Positions 44,524 to 56,007 of a stretch of DNA of 64,000 bases are shown here, piece by piece. Made by a program: the position numbers and the translations under genes. Within the stretch, counting starts at the first letter, position 1, and the number at the start of each line of letters is the position of its first letter. This DNA comes from Gnetum montanum (taxonomy: Eukaryota; Streptophyta; Gnetopsida; Gnetales; Gnetaceae): NCBI GenBank assembly GCA_015680685.1, contig MNCI01003108.1:304445-368444 (forward strand), given 5' to 3'. Under the pieces are notes generated by a model that saw only the letters and a list, made by a program, of their open reading frames with translations, had not been told where the DNA came from and ran no database searches.

Positions 44524-45950
44524 CAAGTTTTCTAAGTCAAGGAGTCTTGCTATGCTACGCTACGCCGTGTAAAGCACAGTGCTAGGCTATGGTGTGCCAC
44601 GTAGCATAGCACAACGTAGCAAAAGCTGGAGAATTAGTCCCCTCGCCTGACTTCAAGTCCTTCGGCAATGTCTCCTTCCGTCAGAAAGTGGGAAACTTGG
44701 CCAAAATCAGGTCATGTTTGCTGCTACATGGCGCAGCGAGGCATAGCAATTCTACGGAAGTTGGCAGAAGGCATCTCAAAGTGTGGGATCAACAAGTTCG
44801 CAAGTTTCAAAGTGCAAAAGGCAAAGTTTGTAGATTGGCTACGTTGTTGCAACTAAGGACAGCTGCTACACTATGATACGCTATGTAGCGTAAAAAATCT
44901 ACGACCAGTAGTCACAACACTGTGAAGGTTTCCAACACATGCAATAGGACACAACGCAGATTTCTCGCTTCAAATTGGCGACTACGCTATGGTACGCTGT
45001 GTAGCGTAGCACAATGTAACAAAATACTACGCCATGCCAAACATGCTACGTTAGAAAGCATGGCAAGACATGGTGAGCAGTTACATGACATTAATGCACC
45101 TCACCTAATTACACCGTTGCTCTAACAGCGTAATTACGACATGGCAGGTTTGTAATTATGGCATGTCAGGCTCACCCAATGGTCATGCAGGCACGTGCAG
45201 CATAGATAGGTCAGCATAGGCCCAAGGCACATGGCGTCCAAACAACATCTTTCGCACGCCCTTGGTCCTATAAATACCCCAATGAGTGATGCTCAAAAGA
45301 CTTTTCGCACTTTTGACATCCCCCTTTTTCAAAATTTTTCAATCCCCAATCTATTTTCTCGGCAATCTGGTCGGTTAATAGTTTGGTTGGCTGACAAGAA
45401 AAAGTTGGCACTATGATCTCAAGTATTGTAAGCTTTCTATTTTGACATTGTAAATAGTTAGCATTCTCAGTTGGCATTCTGTTCTGCTCTTGCCTACCAC
45501 CTTGGTAGCACATCGAATTGTTAACGCCCAAGTCCATGTTCAAGCACACAGCTGTCTCGCTCTACACGTCTTGGTTACTCTCGGGATCTCTGCACTTCCT
45601 AGCGCTATGCGACCGATTGTATCCATGTTGACAGAGCGAAGTTGTAGCTTCGAAGCAGTGCATTTTTCTAACTATATTTTACTTTGTCTCTTGCTTATTG
45701 TTGCATTTTACACCGTTTTCCGCCTCTTTTACATTCAAGCATTATTCGCGCTATCAGTTTCGTTTTCAAATAACACGTTGCAAAAGGTTATATAGACACC
45801 GACTAAGTCCCTGTCTAATCAACTAGATTGTTTAGGGCACCCATTTTCGTCCCATCTAGCATGGCCCTCCCGTGGAAATGGGGTTGAGACTGTCGGCAAT
45901 CGACGACCCCTCAATATTCTTTCCAGCCACCGACGTTTTCGATCAATACA
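44431..45950 (+). mobile_element. 3' LTR of element B (main part)
   Basis: The first six bases are at 41368-41373, before element D; the rest, starting with the repeated GAAAC, runs to GATCAATACA at 45950. It aligns with 27652-29241 throughout, with the TATA box at 45268-45276. Differences are numerous and mostly transitions, so the insertion is old. Confidence 0.85.
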
Positions 45951-47280
45951 CTTTTATCATTAGAGTAGCATCTTTGGCTCCAAAAGAACCTTTTGTCATA
46001 AGGGTCACATCAACAATTTTTGCACACTCTTAACAAACAACAGTGGTTCCTCCAAGTACCAAACAAGCTTTTGTTGCATGAACACCCCCAAACAACACTA
46101 TCATAGCTAAGCAAGGTTCTCTCGTTGTAGCTAACATGTCTACTTTCTCCTCAAAAGCTAACACATGTTCGTCATCGTGAGCTTATAAGAAGCCTAATGA
46201 GACTAAGTCTTTATCCAAAATTGAGGATAACTATTAGACAAAGGAAAAATAAAAGTAGATAAGTTTTTGTAAGTCCACATCCATATCAGCTATATTGATG
46301 AATCCTTTGCCTAAGCCTTTGACATCAAGTCAACCAAAAGAGGCTCCTAAAATATAAAACAACAAAAAACCTAAGCAACCTATGCTAAAACATGAACTAA
46401 AGATGATGAGCAAGCTAGAGGAGGTAAAATCTACCAAAAGTGGTATGATAAAGACTTCCTCATAGCTATGGAATAGATTAAACAATCCTTCAAACAAAAA
46501 AATACACCACTAAGCTTACATGACTTGGTCATGTCTTTTCAAATACAATGTAGTGCCTTAATCAAGCATTTGTCTTCCATATTTATAATTGAAGACATCC
46601 TTGCAAAAGAGAAAGCCAATCATTCTATCATTGCATCAACCCCTAATAATGAAGCCATAAAGGAAACAAAACTCATATTCTGTGATAGTGAGATCAAGGT
46701 TGATGCTTAAAATGGAGGAGTCTCACATGCTCCTCTTTTGATAACCAAACACATTGGTCAATACAAAGTGCATATGGTACATGTTGATGAAAAAGCTATG
46801 ACTATCGTTATCTCATTCCTTATCATTGAATGTTTGGGTTTAGTAGATGACATACAAGAGACCTCCAGTTTTGTCCTTAAATCCTACAATGGATCATGAG
46901 TAATGGTATGGGGTTTGATATCATTAGATTTCATGGCTAGGGAGTAATTCCCCATGTCTGCTAACTTTTTAGTATTTGAAAAAAAATACTTGGTTTTAAT
47001 TTGGTCATAGGAGGTCATGGCTAGCTAAACTATGTGCAGTCACCTATTTACTAAATGATCTACCTCCCTTACAAAGGTGATGAAATTATTATCCATGGTA
47101 ATCATGCAACTCATCTTTCGGTTAACAATGTTGATCTTGAAGAAGAGTCAATAGTAAAGTATGTAGAAAAATTGGAAGTAAATAATGATAACTCGAAGAG
47201 AAGTGGTAAGCCCAATACAGTGATTGAAGCTAACAACGTCCAAAAAGCCTATCATTCTCCTCTTGATAATGCTTAGAGTT
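45951..47280 (+). pseudogene. Element A, middle part: gag-pol linker and protease
   Basis: The frame left at 27651 resumes here once B and one copy of the target duplication are set aside. APKEPFVIRV repeats a motif also seen in B's linker (QPFVLRV). The protease reads VHVDEKAMTIVISFLII (B: VHVDDGAATNVISFPIV) near 46768 and MIYLPYKGDEIIIHGN at 47055 (B: EIHLPFAGREVVIHGD). The active-site Gly is lost and stops are frequent. Confidence 0.75.
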
Positions 47281-47654
47281 AGTTACCTTTTGCTTTAACG
47301 AATAAAGGAAATGGGGAGTAAAAAATCATGCACAAGGAGTTTCCTAATTTGTCTAAAATTCAAAAACAACTTTACAATTAAATCTCCTTTATTTTCATCA
47401 CATGCTCTTCTTTGTTTTTCTAACCATGCTTGTAACATCTTGTTTGATAGATTTAGTTGGTTATAGTCCCTTAATTTATGTTTCAAATGTTTATGCATCT
47501 GATCATCTTAACACAATATATATATATAACAAAACATAAAATAAAATAAAATTTTCATTAATTGTAACTTGTAGCAGCATACATAATTAAGCTTCCAAAC
47601 TCAACCACATATGATCGATTTAAACAAAAACAAACAAGTGATAAATAATATAAG

Positions 47655-50600
47655 TTAGGCCATAGGAACCTTTGGATCATCCCCACCATGACCACTACCA
47701 CCACCATCATGACCCCCATTGTTACCATTGTTGCCACTATCATTGCCATGGCCCCGCAAAATAAAACATGTAACCATTAATTTTGACAAATAATAGAATC
47801 ATATGCAATAAAAGCTACATAGTGTACCTTACATAGAGAATTGGAAAATATATCTTCAGGCTTAAACTGTGGAAGACCTTCTTCTAGGCAACGCACGATT
47901 TTCTCTTCAAACATATTCACATAGTCGATATCTCCCAAGTTTATCCTTTTAAGAATCTTTTTTCATTCTACGTTTGTCCATTCTGCTTGCTAAGGCTACA
48001 TTGGAAGTTTGGCCTGATACTATTGTGATCTAAGTTTTTGAAGACCTAGTAACTTCCATGGATGGTTGGAATGGATCACTAGCTCCAATCCCTTAGATAA
48101 ATATCTCTAGTTTATGCCTTTTAATGGATTCAAGTTTCCAAGCTTTCTTGTACTCATTTTTTAAACCTTGTATAGCTTTTTATGGACCTTCTAATTCTTG
48201 CCCTAGTCCCTAATTAATGCGCAGTAGTCACACCATTCTATGGGTTTATGAGCTATTGATTCCACCTTAAGATCCTTCTTAAGGCTTGCTTGTGCCATGG
48301 AGACTCTTCCATGTATTGTCAACTAGTATAAAACCTAGTCAATCTTCTTGGTTCACAAGGCTTCCTATTGGCAACCTGTGATCCTACAAATTCTTTGCAA
48401 TCTATCAGGCTTTAGTTCTCATTTGATAGAACCTAGATTTGAGACTCTAGATCAATAATGTGTTCTTATAAAGCCTCATTCACCTAGCAACTCTTCCAAA
48501 AAAATTCCGTACATGAAGAAGCTCAATTGATCACTCTCTCATATAGTACATGTGATATAGTTACATGTTTTGGTGATGTAGGAGGGAGCTCATTGAATTC
48601 TACATGGCATGTAGGATCTCAATGAATTTTGAAAGTTACCCAAAATTAAAACAACAACATGACTTAGCATCACAATAGCTTTGTATGCAATCTTGAAATC
48701 TAAATGCATTGTTAACACTTACCAGCCTTAGATGCCACTTACTATAGCCTATCATCCCTTTCATGAATTTTGTCTTACAAGCATCTTTACCCAAGGCTTT
48801 TTTCATAGTGAAGGAGAGATGCAATTTCTTGGAGCCTCAACTTCTATTTAACCATGAAACGTATTGTTAGCTTAATTATTTAAAGGATTTGCTATTTGGT
48901 TAAATACGTAACAAAAATACTTGGATGGCTAGGTGGAAGGGTTCATTGGTGGTGTAGGATTTTCTTCATAAAAAATCAAAGAGGCCTCTTCCAAGAGCCT
49001 ATCCATTTTCTATTTGTCCTTCTCCTCCTCCTCCTTTTGCCTATATTTTGCCTCTATAGCTTGCTTGGCCTCAACCTCTCATCACCCTAGATTCAAAAAT
49101 CTCTTATTAAGATGAAGAAGCTTGAAGCACATGAAACACTAATAATTAAATTCATTAACATACTTGGTAGCTCTTACTAAAGCTTAGTTACCTTGATCTT
49201 TAAGGGTTGAATCCTTTTAGGCTTATTGAGAGGAGGAACTTCTTCTTTCATTCTTAAACAATTTGACCTTTTTCCTTTTGGCCCTCTTTACTTCCTTACA
49301 CTTTCTCTTGGTCCAGTCTACTTGACCCCTAGGTACCATTGGGTTAGCACGTTAACTATCAAGAGAAGATCCTTATTGATCACTTACCTCTTTAGTCATG
49401 ATCGATGTAGATGCCCTTGTATCTTCCAAAGGTGGGTTGTGAACTCGAATCACATATGCAAAATGTTTAGCCCAAGGTTGAGGGGGCTGAGTTGTATTTC
49501 TCTCAACCTATTCCTTGTTGCATTTAACCACTAGAAACTCTGGAAACATCCTTGGGTAGTAGATAAAAAACAAAGTGTACATGTTACATTGAGGTTACTT
49601 TTTTGTGAAGTTTTTGAATTTTTCTTTGAAGCTCTATGATCAAAGCAGTAGCCTAATTGAAGCATGTTCTATTAGATATGGCCTTCTTCATGATCCATGC
49701 TTGTTGCATGCTTATGGTCTTACATTGAGATAGTAGAATGAGAAAGGTCCTTGCATAGAATAGAGAGTACAACTCATTGATGACCTGTTCTTGGCATCTT
49801 TCCAATGATAATTACCTACCTAGAGGTGAATTCAGCTAAGCCTCTAGGATGTCCCTTCTAATTGAGTTCTTGCCTCCTTGATCAGACACGCTACCACCAT
49901 CCTGAGGGACACTAAATAATTTGCAAAATAAGTCCTTGCTAATATTTGATACAACTAGCAAACCATGGAGTTGTATGTAAAATTGTATGCTCACCTTATT
50001 AAACGAATCTACCTAGTTGATCATCTCTATCAATAATGTGGAAGGCCTTAACAACATGAATAAATCAAATAGTCTAGTTTTAACCAATTTCTTCCTTACT
50101 TTCATAGAAGCTAGATTGGTTAACCACTCCTAGGCCTTGTTAATTTTACTCTACTTAAGCAAAAGTTTCTCCTTAGTATGACTTGATGCAACAACAATGA
50201 TAGCAGTTTCTATGACAAAGTCTGCAAAGCATAATCGATTAGCTATGCAAGTAGGTTGACCAAGCAATAGATAACCAAATTGTAAACCACTCACCGTATT
50301 TCTTTGTTGACTGTAATGCCTTTGTTGGGAATGACATTTGTATGCCAAAATCTAGATATTCCCAAAATTCATGGACAAAACTTGTGTTGATGCATCTTTG
50401 ATATGCTTGGGAATATGGCTTCTTGTAGCTCTCTATTTCAAATGCAATCTAAGTTGTTATCTGGATTTTGATGTTGTCACCTTGTGAAAACTCATTCAAC
50501 ATTGTTTGTATCAAAACCAAAGTATCATCCATTGGAAAAGCTTATTCTTGCTTAAGCTTATAATTGTAAAGCATGCATAGTGTTAAACCATGTAGTCTTA

Positions 50601-51093
50601 GGTGTAATATAACCAATGAATAATCATCGAGTTAAGAAATGGTAAAGTATATAGTTATGCATCAATCAAGTAGGCATTCGCAAGCGAGGTGCAAAACAAA
50701 TTCAAAGTTTTTCAAGTGAGCAAAATTGTATTATTTGTGTTGAAACAATTATAGGTATCTTGTTGCCAAATCTTAGGCAACTATCGAACTGCAGATCAAT
50801 ATGAGCTTCCCTAGATTGCTAGCTAGATTTGACAAGAATCTTCATCTTGCATGTATTCTAGAATGTAGTTTGAAGCCTCCGATATCATGCCCATTATGGA
50901 CACACTCATATATGACGAAAAAATCACGTTGAAGGAGGTAGAGTAGGAATTCAGCCGCTCCAAATCGGAACCATACTTTCATGTTTTTATTAATCATCGT
51001 ATAAGGGATAGGATAGTTTGAAACTGCAATTCCCACAAAACACAGGATGCCAATGAACTCCATAGTCCTCTTAAACAAAGGCATGTGATCCAA
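47655..51093 (-). pseudogene. Antisense multi-exon gene in element A, counterpart of the one in B
   Basis: The reverse strand shows several exon-like blocks with good donors: SIMTKE before GTAAGT (exon edge 49388); a Lys/Arg-rich exon 49328-49192 (acceptor CCTAG, donor GTAACT); a Glu-rich exon starting 49086 (acceptor TCTAG; KEEEEKDK); a block ending KWHLRL before GTAAGT (48723); a block with YVNMFEEKIVRCLEEGLPQF before GTACAC (47828); and a Gly/Asp/Asn-rich tail ending DDPKVPMA at 47655. Segment order (MTK-end, basic, Glu-rich, helical, VNM/VDI...EE, low-complexity tail) matches B's antisense gene. Upstream, 49560-50350 and 50842-51093 (MDHMPLFKRTMEF...) add coding-like blocks not seen in B. 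Stops are frequent. No domain is recognised. Confidence 0.5.
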
Positions 51094-51099
51094 AAATTT

Positions 51100-52380
51100 T
51101 CTTAACTTGGGTTACGCTAACGTAATTACAAAACATACAGAAAATCATAAAAAAATGCAATCGGTGATTACAACTCACATAGCGTAGAAAGGCTTTGACA
51201 CATAGCTAGAAACTAGCTAATTCTTTCTTTTTACATTGGCGTAAATCATTAGCGTAAGAAAATGGTAAATGATTAAAATAATGAGCTTTAGTGTAAACTA
51301 TTGTAGCATGACATAAAATGTGAAAACATCATATTTCAAAATGAGTTACAACAACACTGTAAACCTAGAAAATAGTCTGAAAACAAGGTTACGCTAACTT
51401 TATGCCCGTCAGCGTATTTGCAACTAGTTCCAACATAAAATACACTTGCAACGTAAAAGACTAATGGAGCGTAAAAATATAAAAAATGCTTGGGCCGACA
51501 TGCACATTTCAATGAACATTTGACAATGTGGAAAAAAACAACAAAAAACAAAAAAGAACGAAAGAACGCAAGATAATGCGGTAACCAAATCCAAAAAGAA
51601 AATCACAAAAAACGGATAATCAAAACCCAGATGACCACGCAATCTCAAGGGCATTGGTCCTACGCTATGGTAACACCTCATGGACCATCATCTCTATAGC
51701 ACGTGCTTCTTTCATCGTTTTGCTGGGTCCTACCTTTCCACTTTTCATCTTGCTAGTACGTTGCTTTCTCTCCCTTCACTATCGCACTCCTATTACCGAG
51801 AATGCAAAAGTAAAAGTCGTTTACCTTCTTCTTTCCTTTTAATATTTGTTTTTCTACTTTTACATCATGTAAAAAACATTTCAATGCTGCTTTTACGTTG
51901 AATACTTCATGTAGCACAAAATATTTTTCATGCTACTTTTACACCACATAGCGTAAAATATTTCCAGACTACTTTTACACAACCTAGCGTAAAAATCCTT
52001 TATGCCACTCTTATGCTACTTGGCGCAAATCATCTTTCAAGCCAAATTACATTGCATAGCATGAACTATGTTTATGTTGACTAGCATAAAATGGACTGAA
52101 TATGTTGGGGCCTTCGAATATGTTGCGGTTACACCAAATAGCACATTGCTCTCGACTAGTGTACTCTATATTTGTCCATATAGTTTTCCCATGAAGCTTC
52201 TTCTACGTTATGATCACTATCCTTTGCCTTCAAGTGTACACCTTCCTATATAGCTTATCTTGACATTGGAACCAAGTCATATAATACAGTTGGTAAGAAT
52301 TTGATTGTTTTGTTTACCTAGTATATTAGCTAGCATTTTTTCAAAAGACAACAGAATAAATGCTTTATGATCTTTGTTTT
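51100..52380. repeat. Spacer of element A with TAGCGTAAA-type repeats
   Basis: No coding signal. TTACGCTA, TAGCGTAAA and CTACTTTTAC motifs recur, densest at about 51850-52095, where units of some 50 bp contain CTACTTTTACACCACATAGC and variants. The block lies between the antisense gene's apparent start and RT, as does the 50-bp array in B, though the motif differs. Confidence 0.6.
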
Positions 52381-52399
52381 CGTTCTATGATATGCAGGG

Positions 52400-53836
52400 T
52401 TTATAAATGGATACGTGACAGAAATTGAACAATTCATTACATCTTTTAGGATGATTTGGTGATGTCATTTGACAAATAGACCAAAGGTGTTTAGATCTTG
52501 AGCCTAGCAACCTCCAAGAATACATCGCAATGATTGATAAACCTGTTGAATGGCTTGAACACACTTGATACAAATGTTGGACTTAGAAGCCGATGACATA
52601 ACTGAGGATATCCTTGTAGAAACCCTACTCACTACTAGCAAGGGCGAAAAGGAAGTCTTTAAACTAAGTTCCATGTTAAGACCATATTGCATAAAAAGTA
52701 TCACTAAGATACTACAAATAAATGTTAAAGCTTTCGAATGGTCTTACAATGACATACTAGGATTAGACCCACAAATGATTCAACATAACATAGATTAGTA
52801 TTGGACCTAAGATTAAGTAGGTCAAACAAAAGGTTCATAAAGTTTGTCTTGATCTAGTCGTGGCCATTTGTGATGAAATTAAGAAGCTTTATCAAGATGG
52901 CTTCATTAAAGAAGTAGATTATGTAAATTTGGTGTCTAGCATGGTTATAGTGCTTAAGAAAAATAGAAGCATTCATTTATGCATAGATTTTTGCAACCTC
53001 AACAAAGCAACAATTGAAGATAATTTTTTTTTATCAAGTATCAATTAACTTGTTGACATAATGTTTGACCATGCATTGTTCTCCTTCATGGATGGTTTTT
53101 CAAGGTATAATCAAATTAGGATTAATGTACAACATCAATTATACATAACTTTCATGACACCTTGGGGAACTTTTTGTTATACTAGGATGCTTTTGGTTTA
53201 AAGAATGTTGAGGCCATATATCAATGAGTAATAACTTATATCTTCAACAATCTCATGTTTAGTCTAGTGAATGATTACATAGATGACATAACAATAAAGT
53301 TAAAGGTAGCAAACAACCATGCTTAAGATTTGTACATTATTCTTCAACATTGTCTTAAGTGTGAACTTCGGTTGAATTTGAAGAAACACATTTTCGATGT
53401 TGAAATTGAAAAAATTCTTGACTTCATAGTCTTAAAAGCAAGAATACATGTCAACCTAGATATGGTCAAAGCCATAATCAACATGCCAACACTTGCTAAA
53501 CTTAAAGACTTGTGAGGCTTACAAGGGAGGTTGTAGTTCATTCGCAGGTTCATTTCTAGGTTAAGTGATAAACTTTAACTTATGCAACACTTACTTAAAA
53601 ACGAGTCACTTTGAGTTGGGATGGTAAGTACTAAATTTCCTTTGATGACACCAAGTAAGAATGGGCTCAACTATTAACAATGTACCCACCACAAAAGGAT
53701 AAGCTATTTTACATCTACTGAATGACTTCTAATACATCTATAACTTTCTTACTTGATCAAAAGTGAGACAATGGGGCTGAGATACCTGTCTAGTATCTAA
53801 GTCATGCCTGCATAGCCTATGAAACCAGATACACTA
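52400..53836 (+). pseudogene. Element A: reverse transcriptase and start of RNase H
   Basis: The forward frames follow B's RT: LDLEADDITEDILVETLL (B: LDLEVGDVTEDPLVEMPM), LYQDGFIKEVDYVNLVSSMV, CIDFCNLNKATIEDNF, SFMDGFSRYNQIRI and DYIDDITIK, in which the catalytic D-D is kept. RNase H begins with YLSHACIAYETRYTM. At 53836 the sequence is interrupted by element E. Stops and shifts are common. Confidence 0.82.
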
Positions 53837-55033
53837 TGTTGACCTTTTGGTGTGTCAAAATGTTAAGTAAAATGGAATCAAAAGTTGTTTGTATGGTTGT
53901 GTGGTTGTTGTGTTTGTAGGACAAAGTACATGAAAAACCAAGATGAGATGACAAGAAATGAATTGGTAAACTCAAAGGAAAAAGGTCATCCACAAGGTCT
54001 TAAGCAAACATGTAAGAATTTAAAGAACATGGACAAAGACCAAATAACTTACAAGCAAATTGAACATCATTGGAGCATGCGGAAGTGCAAGATCGTAGAC
54101 AAGGAACAAAGAAATCAAAATGCAAAGGAAGCAAAGAAAGATGTCTCCAAGAAATAGTAGACATCTTGGTAGAATTGAAGGTAGCACAAGCAAAGACATC
54201 TTTGTAAAATAGTAGATGTCTTTCATCAGACAAAGACATCTTTCACCAAACATGGATGTCTTTCACCAGACAAAGACGTCTTCCCAAAATGAAGGCTAGT
54301 TACAAAAAGACGTCTTTCACTAGACAAAGACGTCTTTCTAGAATAGAGGCTAGATGCAAAAAGATGTCTCAGCCATGAAGAAGACATCTTCCATGACTGT
54401 TAACTAGCAGTTGCACAAGTTCCAAGATGAATTTGAAAACATAGTGGCTATAAGAAGACATCATTATTATTGGGAAAGGTGCACTCTTTTGTCCAATCAT
54501 TATGTAATCATTGTTGCTTCTCATTGTATTATCTTTTGTTTGTTGTAAAGTGAGCTATACCTCAAGTACGAGGATCAACAAATCGAGTTGCATTCATTTT
54601 TTGTAATTGTTGTTCTCTTTTGTTGTCATGTAAGGTTGACATGCTTCTTGTAGGAAGGCATCTTGCTTGAGTTTGTTGGGATCCTACGAGATTGAATGTT
54701 GGTGTAGCACCACAACACTCTGGAGCGGAGCTCAAGATTGTAAAGGTTATGGGATCCTGGAAATCACATTCTAAGCTTATCAGGACCTTGTGGGGTTGAG
54801 TGGATTTGTAGTGTCAAATCACTCCAGAGTAGAGCTTAGAGGTTGTACAGGGTGTGGTGCCTTTCAAACCACATTTGAGAGCAACAAAGTTTAGAGGTGT
54901 ACTTGCAAACTACCCTTTGAGTGTGGACTACCCAAGTTGGGGAACCACATTAAATTTGGTGTGTGTGCTTTGTCCCAAAGAATTTTTTTGGGGAACTTAT
55001 TTATTCTCTCCCCTCTAAGTTCAATGATCCTCA
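53837..55033 (+). mobile_element. 5' LTR of element E
   Basis: It starts TGTTGACCTTTTGG and ends TTCAATGATCCTCA. About ten AAGACGTCTT/AAGACATCTT palindromes lie between 54135 and 54415 in what should be U3. It aligns with 58368-59555 with moderate divergence. Confidence 0.88.
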
Positions 55034-55035
55034 AG

Positions 55036-55047
55036 TGGTATTAGAGC
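55036..55047 (+). promoter_or_regulatory. Primer-binding site of element E
   Basis: TGGTATTAGAGC, two bases past the LTR end, differs in one base from TGGTATCAGAGC, the site for initiator-methionine tRNA used by most plant copia elements. Confidence 0.88.
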
Positions 55048-55088
55048 TTGGTACTCTTCTTTGTCATCATCAACTTCAAGAGTGAACA

Positions 55089-56007
55089 ATGGAGGGGACA
55101 TCTTACACAAAGCCACCCATGTTTGACAGATTCAACTTCGCCTACTAGAAAGCTAGAATGCAAGGATTCTTTGAATCCATGGAGTTAAAAGTTTGGGAGT
55201 CAATCCTTGAAGGCTACACTCCACCTATAGATAGCTCCATCGACATCATCAAGCCTCGCAACAAATGGATACAAGAGAAGAAAGATAAGTTCATGTTTGA
55301 TTCTAAAGCAAAGAATTATTTATATTGTGCCTTGAATAAATCTCAATTTAATAGAGTAGCAGGATATAAAATGACCAAAGATATTTGACAAACTTTAGAA
55401 GCTACTTATGAAGGAACATCTATTGTCAAACAATCTAAATTGTTAGTTTTACAAAGCGAATATGATAAACTCAAAATGAGAGAAGGTGAGAAAATAAAAG
55501 ATTACTTCTATAGAGCAAATGATATTATTTTAGCTATTATAGGTATAAGTAAATATTTACTTGAGAGTGATGTCATAATCAAAATGATCAGAACTCTTCA
55601 ACCAGAGTTTAGACCAAAGGTCCTAGCTATGGAGAAGATTAGAGATTTCTTCACTTTGAAATTTAAGAAACTTCAAAGTGCTCTCATCGCCTATGAAATG
55701 AGTCTCATAAGCAAAGGAGCCATCTAAGAAAGATTGATTGCTCTAAAGAATACCTCCAAAGAGAAGGAGCTCAATGAGCATGAAGAGGGTAGTGAAGGTG
55801 AGATTGCCTTTATCTCAAAAAAACCTACAACATTTGTTGACAAGAAGAAATAAAGGAGCATTTAAGCAAAGACCCAATTTGTTCAAAGGTAGAGAAAGAG
55901 GTAAAAACTTTTTGAATTCTAACTTAGATTTCTCTTCTATTGAATGTTGGGTTTATGGAGGAAGAGGCCATATGACCTCTAAATGTCCTAGTGATAGAAA
56001 GGTTTAG
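55089..56007 (+). pseudogene. Copia-type gag of element E
   Basis: The ATG at 55089 opens MEGTSYTKPPMFDRFNFAY. The frame stays the same to 55727 apart from stops near 55146 and 55386. FESMELKVWESILEGYTPP, NRVAGYKMTKDI, LEATYEGTSIVKQSKLLVLQ, KMREGEKIKDYFYRANDII and IKMIRTLQPEFRPKVLAMEK follow the copia gag (UBN2-type) pattern. A frameshift then leads to the zinc knuckle at about 55945 (CWVYGGRGHMTSKC), whose second Cys is replaced by Tyr. Confidence 0.8.

Larger units (their letters stand above)
27652..45950 (+). mobile_element. Element B: Tat-type Ty3/gypsy LTR retrotransposon, 18.3 kb
   Basis: B is bounded by LTRs at 27652-29241 and 41368-45950 (the latter split by element D). It lies in element A between CTTTC (27647-27651) and CTTTT (45951-45955), a 5-bp target duplication with one mismatch. 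Inside, in order, are a duplicated leader, gag, protease, a 3-kb spacer carrying an antisense spliced gene, RT-RNase H, a second RNase H, integrase, a repeat array, 3' non-coding DNA and a polypurine tract at 41355-41363. The second RNase H and the RT type (MPFGLKNAGATYQRAM) indicate the Tat lineage. Stops, frameshifts and diverged LTRs show it is inactive and old. Confidence 0.85.
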
